From positions 3,371,501-3,435,500 of the forward strand of contig NZ_CP066786.1 of assembly GCF_016598595.1 (NCBI RefSeq): 64,000 bases of DNA, in the 5' to 3' direction. This document shows, piece after piece, positions 52,003 through 63,525 of the stretch. The notes under the pieces were generated by a model, which worked only from the letters and a program-made list of their open reading frames with translations, did not search any database and was not told the DNA's origin. Both the position numbers and the translations under genes were made by a program. Positions within the stretch are counted from its first letter, which is position 1. Every line of letters starts with the position of its first letter. Source of the DNA: Martelella lutilitoris. Lineage in GTDB: Bacteria > Pseudomonadota > Alphaproteobacteria > Rhizobiales > Rhizobiaceae.

Positions 52003-52749
52003 TCAGGCCGAAAGTCTGGCCATGACTTCGTCATCGACCTCGAAATTCGAATAGACGTTCTGCACGTCGTCATCATCTTCGAGGTTCTCGATGAGGCGCA
52101 TCAGCGACGTGGCGCGCTCTTCGTCCACCGGAATGGTGTTCTGCGGCTTCCAGATGGCCTTGACGCTGTCGGCTTCGCCCAGCGTTTCCTGCAGCGCGGA
52201 GGAGACCTCGTTGATGTCCTCGAAGGCGCAGTAGATCGTGTGGCCGTCTTCGTCGGAAACCACGTCCTCGGCGCCCGCCTCGATGGCAGCTTCCATGATT
52301 GCGTCCGCGTCGCCGGCGTCCGGCTTGTAGACGATCTCGCCGACATGGTCGAAGGAGAAGGCGACAGAGCCGGTTTCGCCGAGCGCGCCGCCGGCCTTGG
52401 TGAAGATCGAACGGACATTCGACGCCGTGCGGTTGCGGTTATCCGAAAGCGCTTCGACGATGACGGCGACGCCGCCCGGACCATAGCCCTCATAGCGCAC
52501 TTCGTCATAGTTTTCGGCGTCGCCGCCGGCGGCCTTCTTGATCGCGCGTTCGATATTGTCCTTCGGCATGGACTGCGCCTTGGCGTTCTGGATCGCCAGA
52601 CGAAGACGCGGGTTCATGTCCGGATCGGGCGCGCCCATCTTGGCGGCGACGGTGATCTCGCGCGCCAGCTTGGAGAACATTTTCGAACGCACCGCATCCT
52701 GCCGGCCCTTGCGATGCATGATGTTTTTGAACTGTGAATGGCCCGCCAT
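52003..52749 (-). CDS. yebC: YebC/PmpR-family protein
   Basis: 248 residues. [32 protein letters not shown] is the characteristic N-terminal domain, then [29 protein letters not shown] text, [28 protein letters not shown] and [16 protein letters not shown]. YebC proteins bind DNA as regulators (PmpR) and more recently have been linked to resolving ribosome stalling at proline stretches. The gene stands alone, convergent with the LLM gene. The usual neighbour ruvC is not in this window. Confidence 0.95.
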   Translation of the reverse strand: MAGHSQFKNIMHRKGRQDAVRSKMFSKLAREITVAAKMGAPDPDMNPRLRLAIQNAKAQSMPKDNIERAIKKAAGGDAENYDEVRYEGYGPGGVAVIVEALSDNRNRTASNVRSIFTKAGGALGETGSVAFSFDHVGEIVYKPDAGDADAIMEAAIEAGAEDVVSDEDGHTIYCAFEDINEVSSALQETLGEADSVKAIWKPQNTIPVDEERATSLMRLIENLEDDDDVQNVYSNFEVDDEVMARLSA

Positions 52750-52867
52750 GAGCTCCGCCCTGCCTTGATCTTATCAACGATGGAATGGGCGCCTTATAAG
52801 GGCGCAGCGGTTTTGGTTCAAGCCCAGGCGCGCTTGAGGGGCGAAGAGCGGCACGGTTCCACAGAAC

Positions 52868-53677
52868 CTACCACACGCCTTCCAGAAGGATGATTTTCGG
52901 CGGGCTGGAGAGCGTCCTGAGCGAGACCGTCAGCGAGCGGCTGTCGGAATAGACGACCTCGAACCCCTCGCCCATCATTTCGGCAAAACTCCTGACGCGC
53001 GGGCCGGTGCGGTGCATCGGCAGAACGATCGAGGAATAGAGCCGCTCGATGACGTTGCGCATGCTCTCCGCCCCGAGCGTCAACCCGCCGTCCACGGGCA
53101 CCATGACCACATCAAGCCGGCCGATCTCCATGATATGGCTGTCGGTCAGTTCATGATGCAAATGGCCAAGGTGCCCGATGCACAGGCCCGCCACCTCGAA
53201 AATGAAGATGGAATTGCCGTCCTCCTCGAAACTGCCCCAGGCGCGGATATCCGTCGTGACGTTGCGGATATAGGTATCCCCGACGACAAGATCGTGATCA
53301 GCCGCCTCGCCCGGCACGTCGCCCCAGCCGTGGAGCACCATGCCGATGCCGGGATCGGGGCTCAGCGTGAAATGGCTCTCATGCGCCTTGTTCATCGTCG
53401 CCACGTCCGGCGGGCCGCCGGGAAGCAGGAAGCCGGAATAATCGGTCGCGATCCTCACCCCCTCCGGCGTCTCGATCAGATAGGTGGAATGGCCGATGAA
53501 GGTGATCGTCACCTCCGGCGCCTCATAGGCAACGGGCATGAAGCTTGCGAATTTCACATCCGGCAGGCGTTCGGCAATCGCCTGGCACTGGCTGACCGGC
53601 GGGCGCGATTGCGCTGCCGCGCTCGCCGCCGCGAGCATCAGGGCTGCAGGAACGAGCATCGCAAGGTGACGAAGCAT
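52868..53677 (-). CDS. Exported MBL-fold metallohydrolase (UlaG-like)
   Basis: 269 residues from the ATG at 53677, with GGGGGA 6 bases upstream; the ATG at 53683 sits too close to that site. A signal peptide is visible (MLRHLAM, LVPAALMLAAASAAA). The MBL motif is weak: VTITFIGHSTYLIETPEGVRIATDYSG, the variant GHST opening of the UlaG group, then HESHFTLS, GHLGHLHHELTD and VVMVPVDGGLTL. The normal HxHxDH motif is altered (NKAHESHFT), so metal binding may differ. Its start is 203 bases from that of the divergent sodium channel gene. Confidence 0.82.
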   Translation of the reverse strand: MLRHLAMLVPAALMLAAASAAAQSRPPVSQCQAIAERLPDVKFASFMPVAYEAPEVTITFIGHSTYLIETPEGVRIATDYSGFLLPGGPPDVATMNKAHESHFTLSPDPGIGMVLHGWGDVPGEAADHDLVVGDTYIRNVTTDIRAWGSFEEDGNSIFIFEVAGLCIGHLGHLHHELTDSHIMEIGRLDVVMVPVDGGLTLGAESMRNVIERLYSSIVLPMHRTGPRVRSFAEMMGEGFEVVYSDSRSLTVSLRTLSSPPKIILLEGVW

Positions 53678-53841
53678 GGCCATTCCCCCGTTTTTGAGGA
53701 TGGCATCAGTGTGCGGGAGAACCGCGGAAAGGTCCATGTAAGGCCCTGGCAATGACGTTCACACATTCGTGAAGTCTTCGGGTCGCGCGCAACTGCCGAT
53801 GGGCGAGCGGCGCTCTTGCTTTATTGCGGGCCTTCCCCCAT

Positions 53842-53859
53842 CTCGTTTGCCGAAACGAG
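53842..53859. promoter_or_regulatory. Inverted repeat just upstream of the sodium channel gene
   Basis: CTCGTTT-GCCG-AAACGAG, 7-bp perfect arms, ends 21 bases before the ATG at 53881. It could be an operator or a 5' leader hairpin covering the ribosome-binding region. Confidence 0.45.
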
Positions 53860-53880
53860 GCGTGCGGAGAACGAGACAAG

Positions 53881-54687
53881 ATGCGTGACAGGGTGCTGGC
53901 TTTGACGACATCCCGGCCTTGGGAAGCCTTTATCCTGACGGTCATCATCATCAATGCGATCACGCTCGGTTTCGAGACCTCCGAGACGGTGATGCAGAGC
54001 TTTGCCGGGCCGGCGCTGCTGTTTTTCGACCGGCTCGTGCTGGCCATCTTCGTCATCGAGATCGCCTTGCGCCTTTATGCCCACCGGCTGCGCTTCTTCC
54101 GCGACCCCTGGAGCCTCTTCGACCTGACGATCGTGGGAATCAGCCTCCTGCCCGCAAGCGGCCCGCTTCAGGTGTTGCGCGCGCTGCGCATCCTGCGCGC
54201 CTTGCGGCTGCTGTCGATGATCCCGTCGCTCAGGCGCGTGATCGGCGGGCTCGTGGCCGCCCTTCCCGGCATGGGCTCGATCATCGTCCTGATGGCGCTG
54301 GTCTTCTACATCTTCGCCGTGATCGCCACGAAGCTTTACGGCGAGGCCTTTCCCGAATGGTTCGGCTCGCTCGGCGCATCGGTCTATTCACTGTTCCAGA
54401 TCATGACGCTGGAAAGCTGGTCGATGGGCATCGTCCGCCCGGTCATGGATGTCTATCCCAATGCCTGGCTGTTCTTCGTGCCCTTCATCCTCTCCACCGC
54501 CTTCACCGTGCTCAACCTCTTCATCGGCATCATCGTCTCGGCCATGCAGAAGGAGCACGAGCAGGAACTGCTGGAAGAAAACCGCCAGGCGCGGGAGCCG
54601 GAAATGCAGATGATCCTGTCGGAGCTGAAGGCGCTTCGGCGGGAAGTGGCATCGATGAGGAAGACGCAGGAAACCGAGCGACGCTGA
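53881..54687 (+). CDS. Voltage-gated sodium channel, BacNav/NavAb-like
   Basis: 268 residues from the ATG at 53881, almost the NavAb length. Helices S1-S3 are ILTVIIINAITLGF, LLFFDRLVLAIFVIEIALRL and SLFDLTIVGISLL. S4 has four arginines at three-residue spacing in LQVLRALRILRALRLL. The pore has the selectivity filter T176-L-E-S-W-S-M182 then GIVRPV, identical to the NavAb filter with its ring of glutamates (E178). S6 is FVPFILSTAFTVLNLFIGIIV, and a C-terminal coiled coil (HEQELLEENRQ onward) completes the tetramerisation domain. It would be a homotetrameric inner-membrane Na+ channel. Such channels occur mainly in marine or alkaliphilic bacteria. Confidence 0.95.
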   Translation: MRDRVLALTTSRPWEAFILTVIIINAITLGFETSETVMQSFAGPALLFFDRLVLAIFVIEIALRLYAHRLRFFRDPWSLFDLTIVGISLLPASGPLQVLRALRILRALRLLSMIPSLRRVIGGLVAALPGMGSIIVLMALVFYIFAVIATKLYGEAFPEWFGSLGASVYSLFQIMTLESWSMGIVRPVMDVYPNAWLFFVPFILSTAFTVLNLFIGIIVSAMQKEHEQELLEENRQAREPEMQMILSELKALRREVASMRKTQETERR

Positions 54688-54761
54688 AACGCCTGCCTCG
54701 AAAGCGCGAGGCGGACCAGATAGCCGGCTCAGTTTGTTGACAAAGCCTCCCTGCTCTCCGC

Positions 54762-54912
54762 CGTCATGCTCGGCCTTGTGCCGAGCATCTAAGCACGCGT
54801 CTACCCGACAAGCGTCTCCCAGAAAACGGCCCAAATAAGATCCAATGGGAAACGCCAACGCCGCGCCGGCCGAGCCGTGGTTAGAACCTCGGCACAAGGC
54901 CGAGGATGACGT
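54762..54912. repeat. Composite palindromic intergenic element, copy 2
   Basis: Same layout as 50610-50763: left hairpin ATGCTCGG...CCGAGCAT, AGCACGCGTC, GACAAGCGT, an unrelated-looking middle, then GTGGTTAG and the right hairpin CCTCGGCACAAGGCCGAGG with GATGACGT. TTTGTTGACAAA lies at about 54733-54744, and GGCTTGTCAGAACC follows the right side. The ends match between copies and the middle (about 54820-54880) differs, as expected of a dispersed element. The 275-base gap 54688-54962 holds nothing else. Confidence 0.8.
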
Positions 54913-54962
54913 CCGTAATAAGGGTAGGCTTGTCAGAACCTGTGCCGGCCTGACGGCCAGCG

Positions 54963-56483
54963 CTAAACCGTCGCAATACCCAGATTCTTGCCGGTGAGCT
55001 TGGAAAGCTGCTGCATGCGGCCTTCGACGCGTTCGCCGATGAAATCGGCATATTGGGCCGGCACCACCAGTTCGAGGTCGACGTCGCTGTCCTTGCCGGG
55101 CAGGAAGTCGAGAGCGCCGACAATCCCCGGCATCGAGGCGGAGAACAGGTAGGCGACGCGCAGCAGGCCGCCCAGCAGTTTGGCGCGCTCGATCAGTTCC
55201 GGCGTGGCGATGGAACCAAGGCCATCGGTGTGGTCGTCATCGCGCAGGCCCTCGAAGCGGTAATAATTCGCAAGCGCGATGAAGGCGCGGCCGGGATGGG
55301 TGATGCCTGTCAGCGAGGAATGGGCGATCACGTTCAGCGATTGCGGTCCGCGAAAATCGGGGTGCGCGCGCCAGCTGATATCGGCAAGAAGACAGGCGGC
55401 CTGACGGTAGCGCGCTTCCTCCGGCGTTTCCTCCACGCCGAAACGGCGCAGCATCAGACCGGTCCAGGCGGCAATTTCGGCTGCATGTTTGGGCGAGCGG
55501 GCGCGCAGAAGCGCCAGCTGACGGGCTGCGACCAGAAGCGGGTCCTGCTGTTGATCGTCGGCGCTGAGGAGCGAATAGAGCAATCCCTCGCGCACGCCTT
55601 GCGCGGAAAAACAGATGGATTTCGGCTCCATGATGCTCAGCACCTCGCGCATGGCGATGGCGCCGAAGGGGAGAAGCATGCGACGATTCTTGGAGACGGC
55701 CTGCCAGGCCGGGTCCTTCTGTTCCTCGTCCTCGCCGATCCGGTCGAGGAAGCTCATCATTTCCTCATAGCCGATCTCGTAGCCCTGCATCATGGTCAGT
55801 GGATAACCGGTCATCTCCATGTGCAGGCGGGCGATGTTACGCCAGGTGCCGCCGACGGCGTAAAAGGTGCGGCCGCGTCCCTTTTCGAGGAAGCCGACCT
55901 TCTTCACCTGCTTCTTGGCGAAATTGCGCGCCTTGGTCAGCGAACCTTCGGAGAGTTCGGACAGACGGATGCCGCCGAGCGGCAGGGTGATGCCATCGCC
56001 ATAGGTCTTGTCCTTGATGTCGATGAGCTCGAGCGAGCCACCGCCGAGGTCGCCGGCGATGCCATCGGGCTGATAGAAGCCGCTGATGATGCCGTAGGCG
56101 GAATAAAGCGCCTCTTCGCGCCCCGTCAGCACGCGGATTTCCTGGCCGAGGATTTCTTCGGCCGCGGCGATGAAGGCCGGACCGTTCTCGGCCTCGCGGG
56201 CCGCCGCCGTCGCCAGCACATGCATGGTGACGGAACGGGCCTGCACGGCAAGGGCCTTGAAGCGCTTGAGCGCGCGGAGCGCGCGCTCGACCCCTTCCTC
56301 GTTCATCTTGCCGGTTGCAGCGATGCCGCGCCCAAGGCCGCAGAGAACCTTCTCGTTGAAAAGCACCGTCGGCGCACGCGACAGGCCCTCATAGATGACG
56401 ATGCGAACCGAGTTTGACCCGATATCGACCACGGAGACAGGGTTTATGCCCGGAAGGCGCCCCTGTGCTTCTGATTCGACCAT
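54963..56483 (-). CDS. ppx: Exopolyphosphatase / Ppx-GppA family
   Basis: 506 residues. The actin-like ATPase fold shows VVDIGSNSVRIVIYEG, LATAAAREAENG and GDLGGGSLELIDI. The C-terminal about 200 residues are the helical HD-like domain found in full-length Ppx. The family hydrolyses inorganic polyphosphate or pppGpp to ppGpp. The gene starts 11 bases after the ppk stop, so ppk-ppx form one unit coding both synthesis and breakdown of polyphosphate. Rhizobial Ppx acts also on guanosine pentaphosphate in some species. Confidence 0.92.
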   Translation of the reverse strand: MVESEAQGRLPGINPVSVVDIGSNSVRIVIYEGLSRAPTVLFNEKVLCGLGRGIAATGKMNEEGVERALRALKRFKALAVQARSVTMHVLATAAAREAENGPAFIAAAEEILGQEIRVLTGREEALYSAYGIISGFYQPDGIAGDLGGGSLELIDIKDKTYGDGITLPLGGIRLSELSEGSLTKARNFAKKQVKKVGFLEKGRGRTFYAVGGTWRNIARLHMEMTGYPLTMMQGYEIGYEEMMSFLDRIGEDEEQKDPAWQAVSKNRRMLLPFGAIAMREVLSIMEPKSICFSAQGVREGLLYSLLSADDQQQDPLLVAARQLALLRARSPKHAAEIAAWTGLMLRRFGVEETPEEARYRQAACLLADISWRAHPDFRGPQSLNVIAHSSLTGITHPGRAFIALANYYRFEGLRDDDHTDGLGSIATPELIERAKLLGGLLRVAYLFSASMPGIVGALDFLPGKDSDVDLELVVPAQYADFIGERVEGRMQQLSKLTGKNLGIATV

Positions 56484-56494
56484 AAACTACCGGC

Positions 56495-58681
<2,187 letters not shown>

Positions 58682-58865
58682 GATTTCAGCTCTTCCCTCT
58701 CATAGACCCGGACATAGGGCTTGGCGCAGCGCAGCGACGTCGCCGCTCTTCCTGCCGGACTATCCGAATTTGGCAACGAAACTGTGACAGACGGCAAGAC
58801 TTGCGCAGTTTATGGGCGCTTGCAAGCGCGCGCTCGTGTTTTTCGCAGGCGTAAAGGGGATAGGA

Positions 58866-59549
58866 TCACATTGTTGTATTTTCACGCAGGGAGAGAACCT
58901 CCGCCGCCAAAGCGCGCGTGATCCGGCGTCCGCGCGAAAGCGCGAGCCTGTCGATCTCATCAACGATCCGGCAGGCGCTGTCGAGCGACCGCTCCATGCG
59001 CGAAACGAGGTAGGTCACGACGCGTCGATCCACCTCAAGCTGCCTGTCGGAAAACAGCTTGAAGATAACCTGCTCGAGGAGCTCGTCATCCGGCGCGCCG
59101 ATCTCGACCACGGTTGCCGCATGCAGCCGCGAGCGCAGGTCGGCGAGCGTAACGGGCCAGAGGCCGGGCAGATCACGCGCGGTGATCAGCAGGCTGCCGC
59201 CGTTCTGGCGGACCGTGTTGATGAGATGGAAGAGCGCGGTCTCGTCGAAGCCCGCACGGTCGGCGTCCTCGAACAGGAACGCGCCCTGACGATAGGGCAC
59301 AGGACGTCCGCCGCGCAGATTGTCCGTCACGTCGCGCGCCTGGCTCACCCCTTTCCAGATGGCGGCGAGATGGCTCTTGCCGGAGCCCGGCGGTCCGACA
59401 AGCACCACCGGCGCGCGCCAGTCCGGCCAGCGGTCGACAAGATCGACCGCTGGCGCGATCGAGGCGGAGACCAGGAGGTGCTCCCGATCCGCGACCGGAT
59501 CATGGCCGAGGGCCAGCGGCAGCTGCACGGTTTCGCTCTTCCTGGCCAC
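58866..59549 (-). CDS. hdaA: DnaA regulatory inactivator HdaA
   Basis: 227 residues from a GTG start at 59549, 3 bases after the upstream permease stop. The AAA+ core matches DnaA/Hda: QLPLALGHDP at the N-terminus (a beta-clamp-binding QLPL), VVLVGPPGSGKSHLAAIW (Walker A), FLFEDADRA-like Walker B, and LPDLRSRLHAATVVEIG-type sensor text. HdaA in Alphaproteobacteria works with the sliding clamp to stimulate DnaA-ATP hydrolysis and so limits re-initiation of replication. Encoded between perM and ppk, it may be linked to nutrient state, as the polyphosphate genes are. Confidence 0.92.
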   Translation of the reverse strand: MARKSETVQLPLALGHDPVADREHLLVSASIAPAVDLVDRWPDWRAPVVLVGPPGSGKSHLAAIWKGVSQARDVTDNLRGGRPVPYRQGAFLFEDADRAGFDETALFHLINTVRQNGGSLLITARDLPGLWPVTLADLRSRLHAATVVEIGAPDDELLEQVIFKLFSDRQLEVDRRVVTYLVSRMERSLDSACRIVDEIDRLALSRGRRITRALAAEVLSLRENTTM

Positions 59550-59552
59550 GGC

Positions 59553-60680
59553 TCAGCCTTCTTCTTCCTTCACCGGCGTTGGCTCGTCGGCATGGTGCTC
59601 GATCCCGTCCCAGTAAAGATCGCTGGTGAGATAACGGTCGATGGCAAAGCGCACCAGCACGCCGACGGCGGCGGCCACCGGCACGGCGACGAGCAGGCCG
59701 ACGAAGCCGAACAGCACGCTGAAGGCAAAAAGGGCGAACATCAGCCAGACGGGATGAAGCCGCACGCTGCCGCCGACAAGCTTCGGCTGCAGCACGTTTC
59801 CCTCCAGGAACTGGCCGAACAGATAGATGCCGAAGACCAGCGCGATCATCCAGAAATCCGGCCAGAACTGGAACATCGCGACCCCCATGGACAGCACGAG
59901 GCCGGATGTGGAGCCGAGATAGGGGATGAAGCTGATGAAGCCGGCGAAAAGACCGATCAACGCGCCGAAATTGAGCCCGGCAAGGCTAAGCGCCACGGCG
60001 TAGTAGACGCCGAGGATCAGGCAGAGCGACCCCTGTCCGCGCACGAAACCGGAAATCACGCTGTTGATCTCGCGGGCGAGATACCGCACGTCGTCGACCT
60101 GGCCGCGCGGAATCCACTGGTCGACCTTGGCAACCATCCGGTCCCAGTCGAGCAGGAGGTAGAACGCGATCACCGGCGCCAGCACCACGAAGGAGACGAC
60201 GTTGACGACGGCCATCGACGAACTCCAGATGCTGCCGAACAGCGAACCGGCGATGGAAGCGCCGCTTGACAGCATCTTGCCGACATTCTCGCTGAGATCG
60301 GTCAGCTGGCCGTTCGCCCAGTCGACCAGCTTGCTCAATTGGGTGGTCTGCACATAGTGCTCGAGCGCCGCGATGTATTTCGGGAATTGCTGGACCACCT
60401 CGGAGGCCTGCGAGACGAGAAGCGGAATGATGAGCAGCAGGACCGCGATCACGACGATCAGGAAGGTCAGCATGATCGTGGTCGTCGCCCACAGCCTGTT
60501 CATCCCGATTTTTTCCAGCCGGTCGGCGACAGGATCGAGGAAATAGGCGAGCGCCATGCCCGCCACGAACGGCAGCAGGATACTGCGGAACACATAAAGA
60601 AAGAGCGCCACGAAGGCGGCGAACAGAAGCCAGAAAATGACCTGTCGCCTGAGGCCCGCGCCGCTGATGCGTCTCGTCAT
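59553..60680 (-). CDS. AI-2E family transporter / PerM-like permease
   Basis: 375 residues from the ATG at 60680. It has seven to eight helices including [42 protein letters not shown] and [23 protein letters not shown], with the conserved central segment and the C-terminal [33 protein letters not shown]. This matches the PerM/TqsA family of putative exporters. The start of hdaA follows 3 bases after its stop, and the combination perM-hdaA-ppk-ppx next to purMN is conserved in Alphaproteobacteria. The substrate is unknown. Confidence 0.9.
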   Translation of the reverse strand: MTRRISGAGLRRQVIFWLLFAAFVALFLYVFRSILLPFVAGMALAYFLDPVADRLEKIGMNRLWATTTIMLTFLIVVIAVLLLIIPLLVSQASEVVQQFPKYIAALEHYVQTTQLSKLVDWANGQLTDLSENVGKMLSSGASIAGSLFGSIWSSSMAVVNVVSFVVLAPVIAFYLLLDWDRMVAKVDQWIPRGQVDDVRYLAREINSVISGFVRGQGSLCLILGVYYAVALSLAGLNFGALIGLFAGFISFIPYLGSTSGLVLSMGVAMFQFWPDFWMIALVFGIYLFGQFLEGNVLQPKLVGGSVRLHPVWLMFALFAFSVLFGFVGLLVAVPVAAAVGVLVRFAIDRYLTSDLYWDGIEHHADEPTPVKEEEG

Positions 60681-61004
60681 CCACCACACTCCGTCGCAGG
60701 CAATGCTTGGTCCTTGAAAAAGCAATTGCCGTTCTTGTTGATAAACCCGGTCGTGCCTCTCTCCGGAAGAAGCAACCGGCGCGCTCTGTTTGTTGGGCAT
60801 TGCGACCTCAGCGTCAAGGCCGAAGAATGGCGGGAAACGGCCCCTCCCCGATATCCACCGGCGGAAAACACTAGGAAGAGCTTGCATTGGGACCTCAACA
60901 ACCGGCTTTATTGTGATATCCGGAGGGGCGTCCGGCCTTGCCGCTTGCATCGGGCAACGACCCGTGCAATGCCCTCGTTTCGAATTGGCATGAGGACTGG
61001 CCCC
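60681..61004. other. Divergent perM/purM intergenic region
   Basis: 324 bases with no gene. It should hold back-to-back promoters for the perM-hdaA transcript and for purMN. There is an AT-richer patch at 60900-60920. I found no recognisable purine riboswitch or PurR-type palindrome. Confidence 0.5.
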
Positions 61005-62096
61005 ATGAGCGACCCCCGAAAGACGAGCGAAACCCGCAAGAACGGACTGACCTATTCCGATGCCGGCGTCGATATCGATGCGGGCAACCTTCTGGTCGAG
61101 ATGATCAAGCCCGCGGTCAAGTCGACGCGCCGGCCCGGCGCCGACAGCGAGATCGGCGGCTTCGGCGGACTGTTCGACCTGAAGGCCGCCGGTTTTTCCG
61201 ATCCGGTCCTGGTTGCCGCCAATGACGGCGTCGGCACCAAGCTGAAGATCGCGATCGAGGCGGGCAAGCATGATACGGTCGGCATCGACCTCGTCGCCAT
61301 GTGCGTCAACGATCTGGTTGTCCAGGGCGCAGAACCGCTGTTCTTCCTCGATTATTTCGCCACTGGCGCGCTCGATCCGGAAGAAGGCGCGACCATCGTC
61401 GAGGGGATCGCCGAGGGCTGCCGTCAGGCCGGCTGCGCGCTGATCGGCGGCGAGACGGCCGAGATGCCGGGCATGTATTCCAAAGGCGACTACGATCTCG
61501 CCGGTTTTGCCGTGGGCGCGGCCGAGCGCGGCGCGCTTCTGCCGGCGGCAAATCTCGAGGAAGGCGATGTGATCTTCGGCCTTGCCTCCTCGGGCGTACA
61601 CTCCAACGGTTTTTCGCTGGTTCGCCGCGTTGCCGAGATGAACGGTCTCGGCTGGCAGGCTCCGGCCCCCTTCGCGCCGGGCAAGACGCTGGGCGAAGCG
61701 CTGCTTGAGCCCACACGCATCTACGTGAAGCCGCTTCTGGCCACCATCCGCGAGACGGGCGCGGTGAAGGCGCTGGCTCACATTACCGGCGGCGGTTTCC
61801 CGGAGAATATTCCGCGCGTCCTGCCAAAGACCTTGTCGGCGGAGATCGACCTCGAGGCGATCACCGTGCCGTCCGTCTTCTCCTGGCTGGCGCGCGCCGG
61901 CGGCGTCGCGCCGGCGGAGATGACGCGGACTTTCAACTGCGGCGTCGGAATGATTGGCGTGTGCAAGCCGGAAGACCTTGACGCAGTGCTCGAAGTTCTG
62001 ACTCGCGAGGGCGAGACGGCCTTCGCGCTCGGCCGCATCATTGCTCGCGGAGACGACATGGCCGGCACGGTCTACCAGGGCATGATCAACCTATGA
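61005..62096 (+). CDS. purM: Phosphoribosylformylglycinamidine cyclo-ligase
   Basis: 363 residues from the ATG at 61005; upstream in-frame ATGs are not supported by family starts. [67 protein letters not shown] and [15 protein letters not shown] are the standard PurM motifs. PurM closes the imidazole ring (FGAM to AIR) in purine synthesis. Its stop overlaps the purN start by four bases. Confidence 0.97.
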   Translation: MSDPRKTSETRKNGLTYSDAGVDIDAGNLLVEMIKPAVKSTRRPGADSEIGGFGGLFDLKAAGFSDPVLVAANDGVGTKLKIAIEAGKHDTVGIDLVAMCVNDLVVQGAEPLFFLDYFATGALDPEEGATIVEGIAEGCRQAGCALIGGETAEMPGMYSKGDYDLAGFAVGAAERGALLPAANLEEGDVIFGLASSGVHSNGFSLVRRVAEMNGLGWQAPAPFAPGKTLGEALLEPTRIYVKPLLATIRETGAVKALAHITGGGFPENIPRVLPKTLSAEIDLEAITVPSVFSWLARAGGVAPAEMTRTFNCGVGMIGVCKPEDLDAVLEVLTREGETAFALGRIIARGDDMAGTVYQGMINL

Positions 62097-62743
62097 CGAA
62101 GAAGCGCGTCGCCGTTTTCATCTCGGGAAGCGGCTCGAACATGGTGCGGCTCGCAGAGGCGGCGCAAGCGAATGACTTTCCCGCCGAGATCGTCGCCGTG
62201 ATCTCCGACAAGCCGGACGCGAAAGGCCTGGAAAAGGCCCGCACGCTCGGCATTCCGGCCCATGCCCTCGCCCGCAAGGATTACGACAGCAAGGCCGCGC
62301 ATGAGCGGGCCATGCTGGACCTGCTCGCCGAGGTGAAACCGGATTTCATCTGCCTTGCCGGATTCATGCGGTTGCTCTCGGCCGATTTCATCCGCGCCTA
62401 TGAGGGCAGGATCATCAATATCCACCCCTCGCTGCTGCCGCTTTTTCCGGGCCTCAACACCCACCAGCGCGCCATCGAAGCCGGCATGCGGATCGCGGGT
62501 TGCACGGTCCACTTCGTCACCGAAGGCATGGATGAAGGCCCGATCATCGGACAGGCCGCCGTCCCGGTCCTGCCGGGAGACGACGCGGAAAGCCTCGCCG
62601 CCCGCATCCTGACCGTCGAGCATCGGCTTTATCCGGCGGCTCTGCGTCGGCTCGCCGAAGGCGGTGTGCGGATGGAGGCGGGCGAAGCCGTGTTTTCCGA
62701 TGACGCCGGTTTCGAAACGGATCAGACGATCGTTGCAGGCTAG
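62093..62743 (+). CDS. purN: Phosphoribosylglycinamide formyltransferase
   Basis: 216 residues. [15 protein letters not shown] is the GAR-binding loop. The catalytic N-H-D triad region is [24 protein letters not shown] and [22 protein letters not shown]. It formylates GAR with 10-formyl-THF. PurM and PurN overlap by ATGA and are co-translated. The tail is slightly longer than E. coli PurN. Confidence 0.97.
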   Translation: MTKKRVAVFISGSGSNMVRLAEAAQANDFPAEIVAVISDKPDAKGLEKARTLGIPAHALARKDYDSKAAHERAMLDLLAEVKPDFICLAGFMRLLSADFIRAYEGRIINIHPSLLPLFPGLNTHQRAIEAGMRIAGCTVHFVTEGMDEGPIIGQAAVPVLPGDDAESLAARILTVEHRLYPAALRRLAEGGVRMEAGEAVFSDDAGFETDQTIVAG

Positions 62744-62752
62744 CAGGCCCTC

Positions 62753-63400
62753 TCAAAGCCCCTGAATGAACGGATTGGTGCGCCGTTCCTCGCCGATGCG
62801 CCCGCCGGGGCCGTGGCCGCAGATGAAGCCGACATCGTCTCCGAGCGGCAGAAGCTTGGTGCGGATCGAATTCAGCAATGTCTGATGATCGCCGCCCGGC
62901 AGGTCGGTCCGACCGATCGAGCCGTGAAACAGCACATCGCCCACATGGGCGAATTTCTGACGGCGATTGAAGAAGATCACATGCCCCGGCGAATGGCCGG
63001 GTGTGTGGAAGACCTCGAATTCATGCGCACCGAAACTGAGCACCTCCCCCTCCGTCAGAAACCGGTCGGGATAGGCATTGCGCACCATGCCGGCCATGCC
63101 GAAGCGCTCGGCGCTTTCCTCGATCGCCTCGAGGATCGGCTTGTCGTCCTCATGCGGGCCGATGATCTCCAGCCCAAGCTGTTCCTTCATGTCCATCGCG
63201 CCGCCGGCATGATCGAGATGGCCGTGGGTCAGCCAGATCGCCTGCAGCTTGATGCCGTTTTCCTCGATCGTCTGGATGATCACCTCGGCATCGCCGCCCG
63301 GATCGACCAGCACGCCTTCGCGGCTTTCCAGGTCGAACAGCACGGTGCAGTTCTGCTGCAAGGGTGTGACGGGAATGATCCCGGCCTGAAGCTGTGCCAT
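62753..63400 (-). CDS. MBL-fold hydrolase, glyoxalase II-like (YcbL type)
   Basis: 215 residues from the ATG at 63400, with GGGAGAC upstream. Metal motif IWLTHGHLDHAGG, then VFHTPGHSPGHVIFF, HVGDVLFHGSIGRTDLPGG and a final GHGPGG are the type of the short glyoxalase II/YcbL group. The substrate is uncertain; hydroxyacylglutathione is one option. It ends 9 bases after purN, convergent, and is divergent from the MarR-like gene. Confidence 0.88.
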   Translation of the reverse strand: MAQLQAGIIPVTPLQQNCTVLFDLESREGVLVDPGGDAEVIIQTIEENGIKLQAIWLTHGHLDHAGGAMDMKEQLGLEIIGPHEDDKPILEAIEESAERFGMAGMVRNAYPDRFLTEGEVLSFGAHEFEVFHTPGHSPGHVIFFNRRQKFAHVGDVLFHGSIGRTDLPGGDHQTLLNSIRTKLLPLGDDVGFICGHGPGGRIGEERRTNPFIQGL

Positions 63401-63525
63401 GGTCTGAATGTCTCCCATCTGCCGATCGTCCGCCGCGTCTTCCATTTCGCGGTGAACCGCACTAAACCTATTGCAACACCTATGTCAGACTTGATTTGAT
63501 TGCAAAACCCCGGGGCCGCCGGGAA

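Noticed and set aside
50610..54912. Composite transposon bounded by the two intergenic repeats
   Set aside because: The genes between (LLM oxidoreductase, yebC, MBL protein, sodium channel) include core genes, there is no transposase, and the two elements lie in the same orientation like dispersed repeats rather than as an active unit.
60681..61004. Purine riboswitch or PurR box upstream of purM
   Set aside because: No conserved purine aptamer core or clear palindromic operator could be seen.
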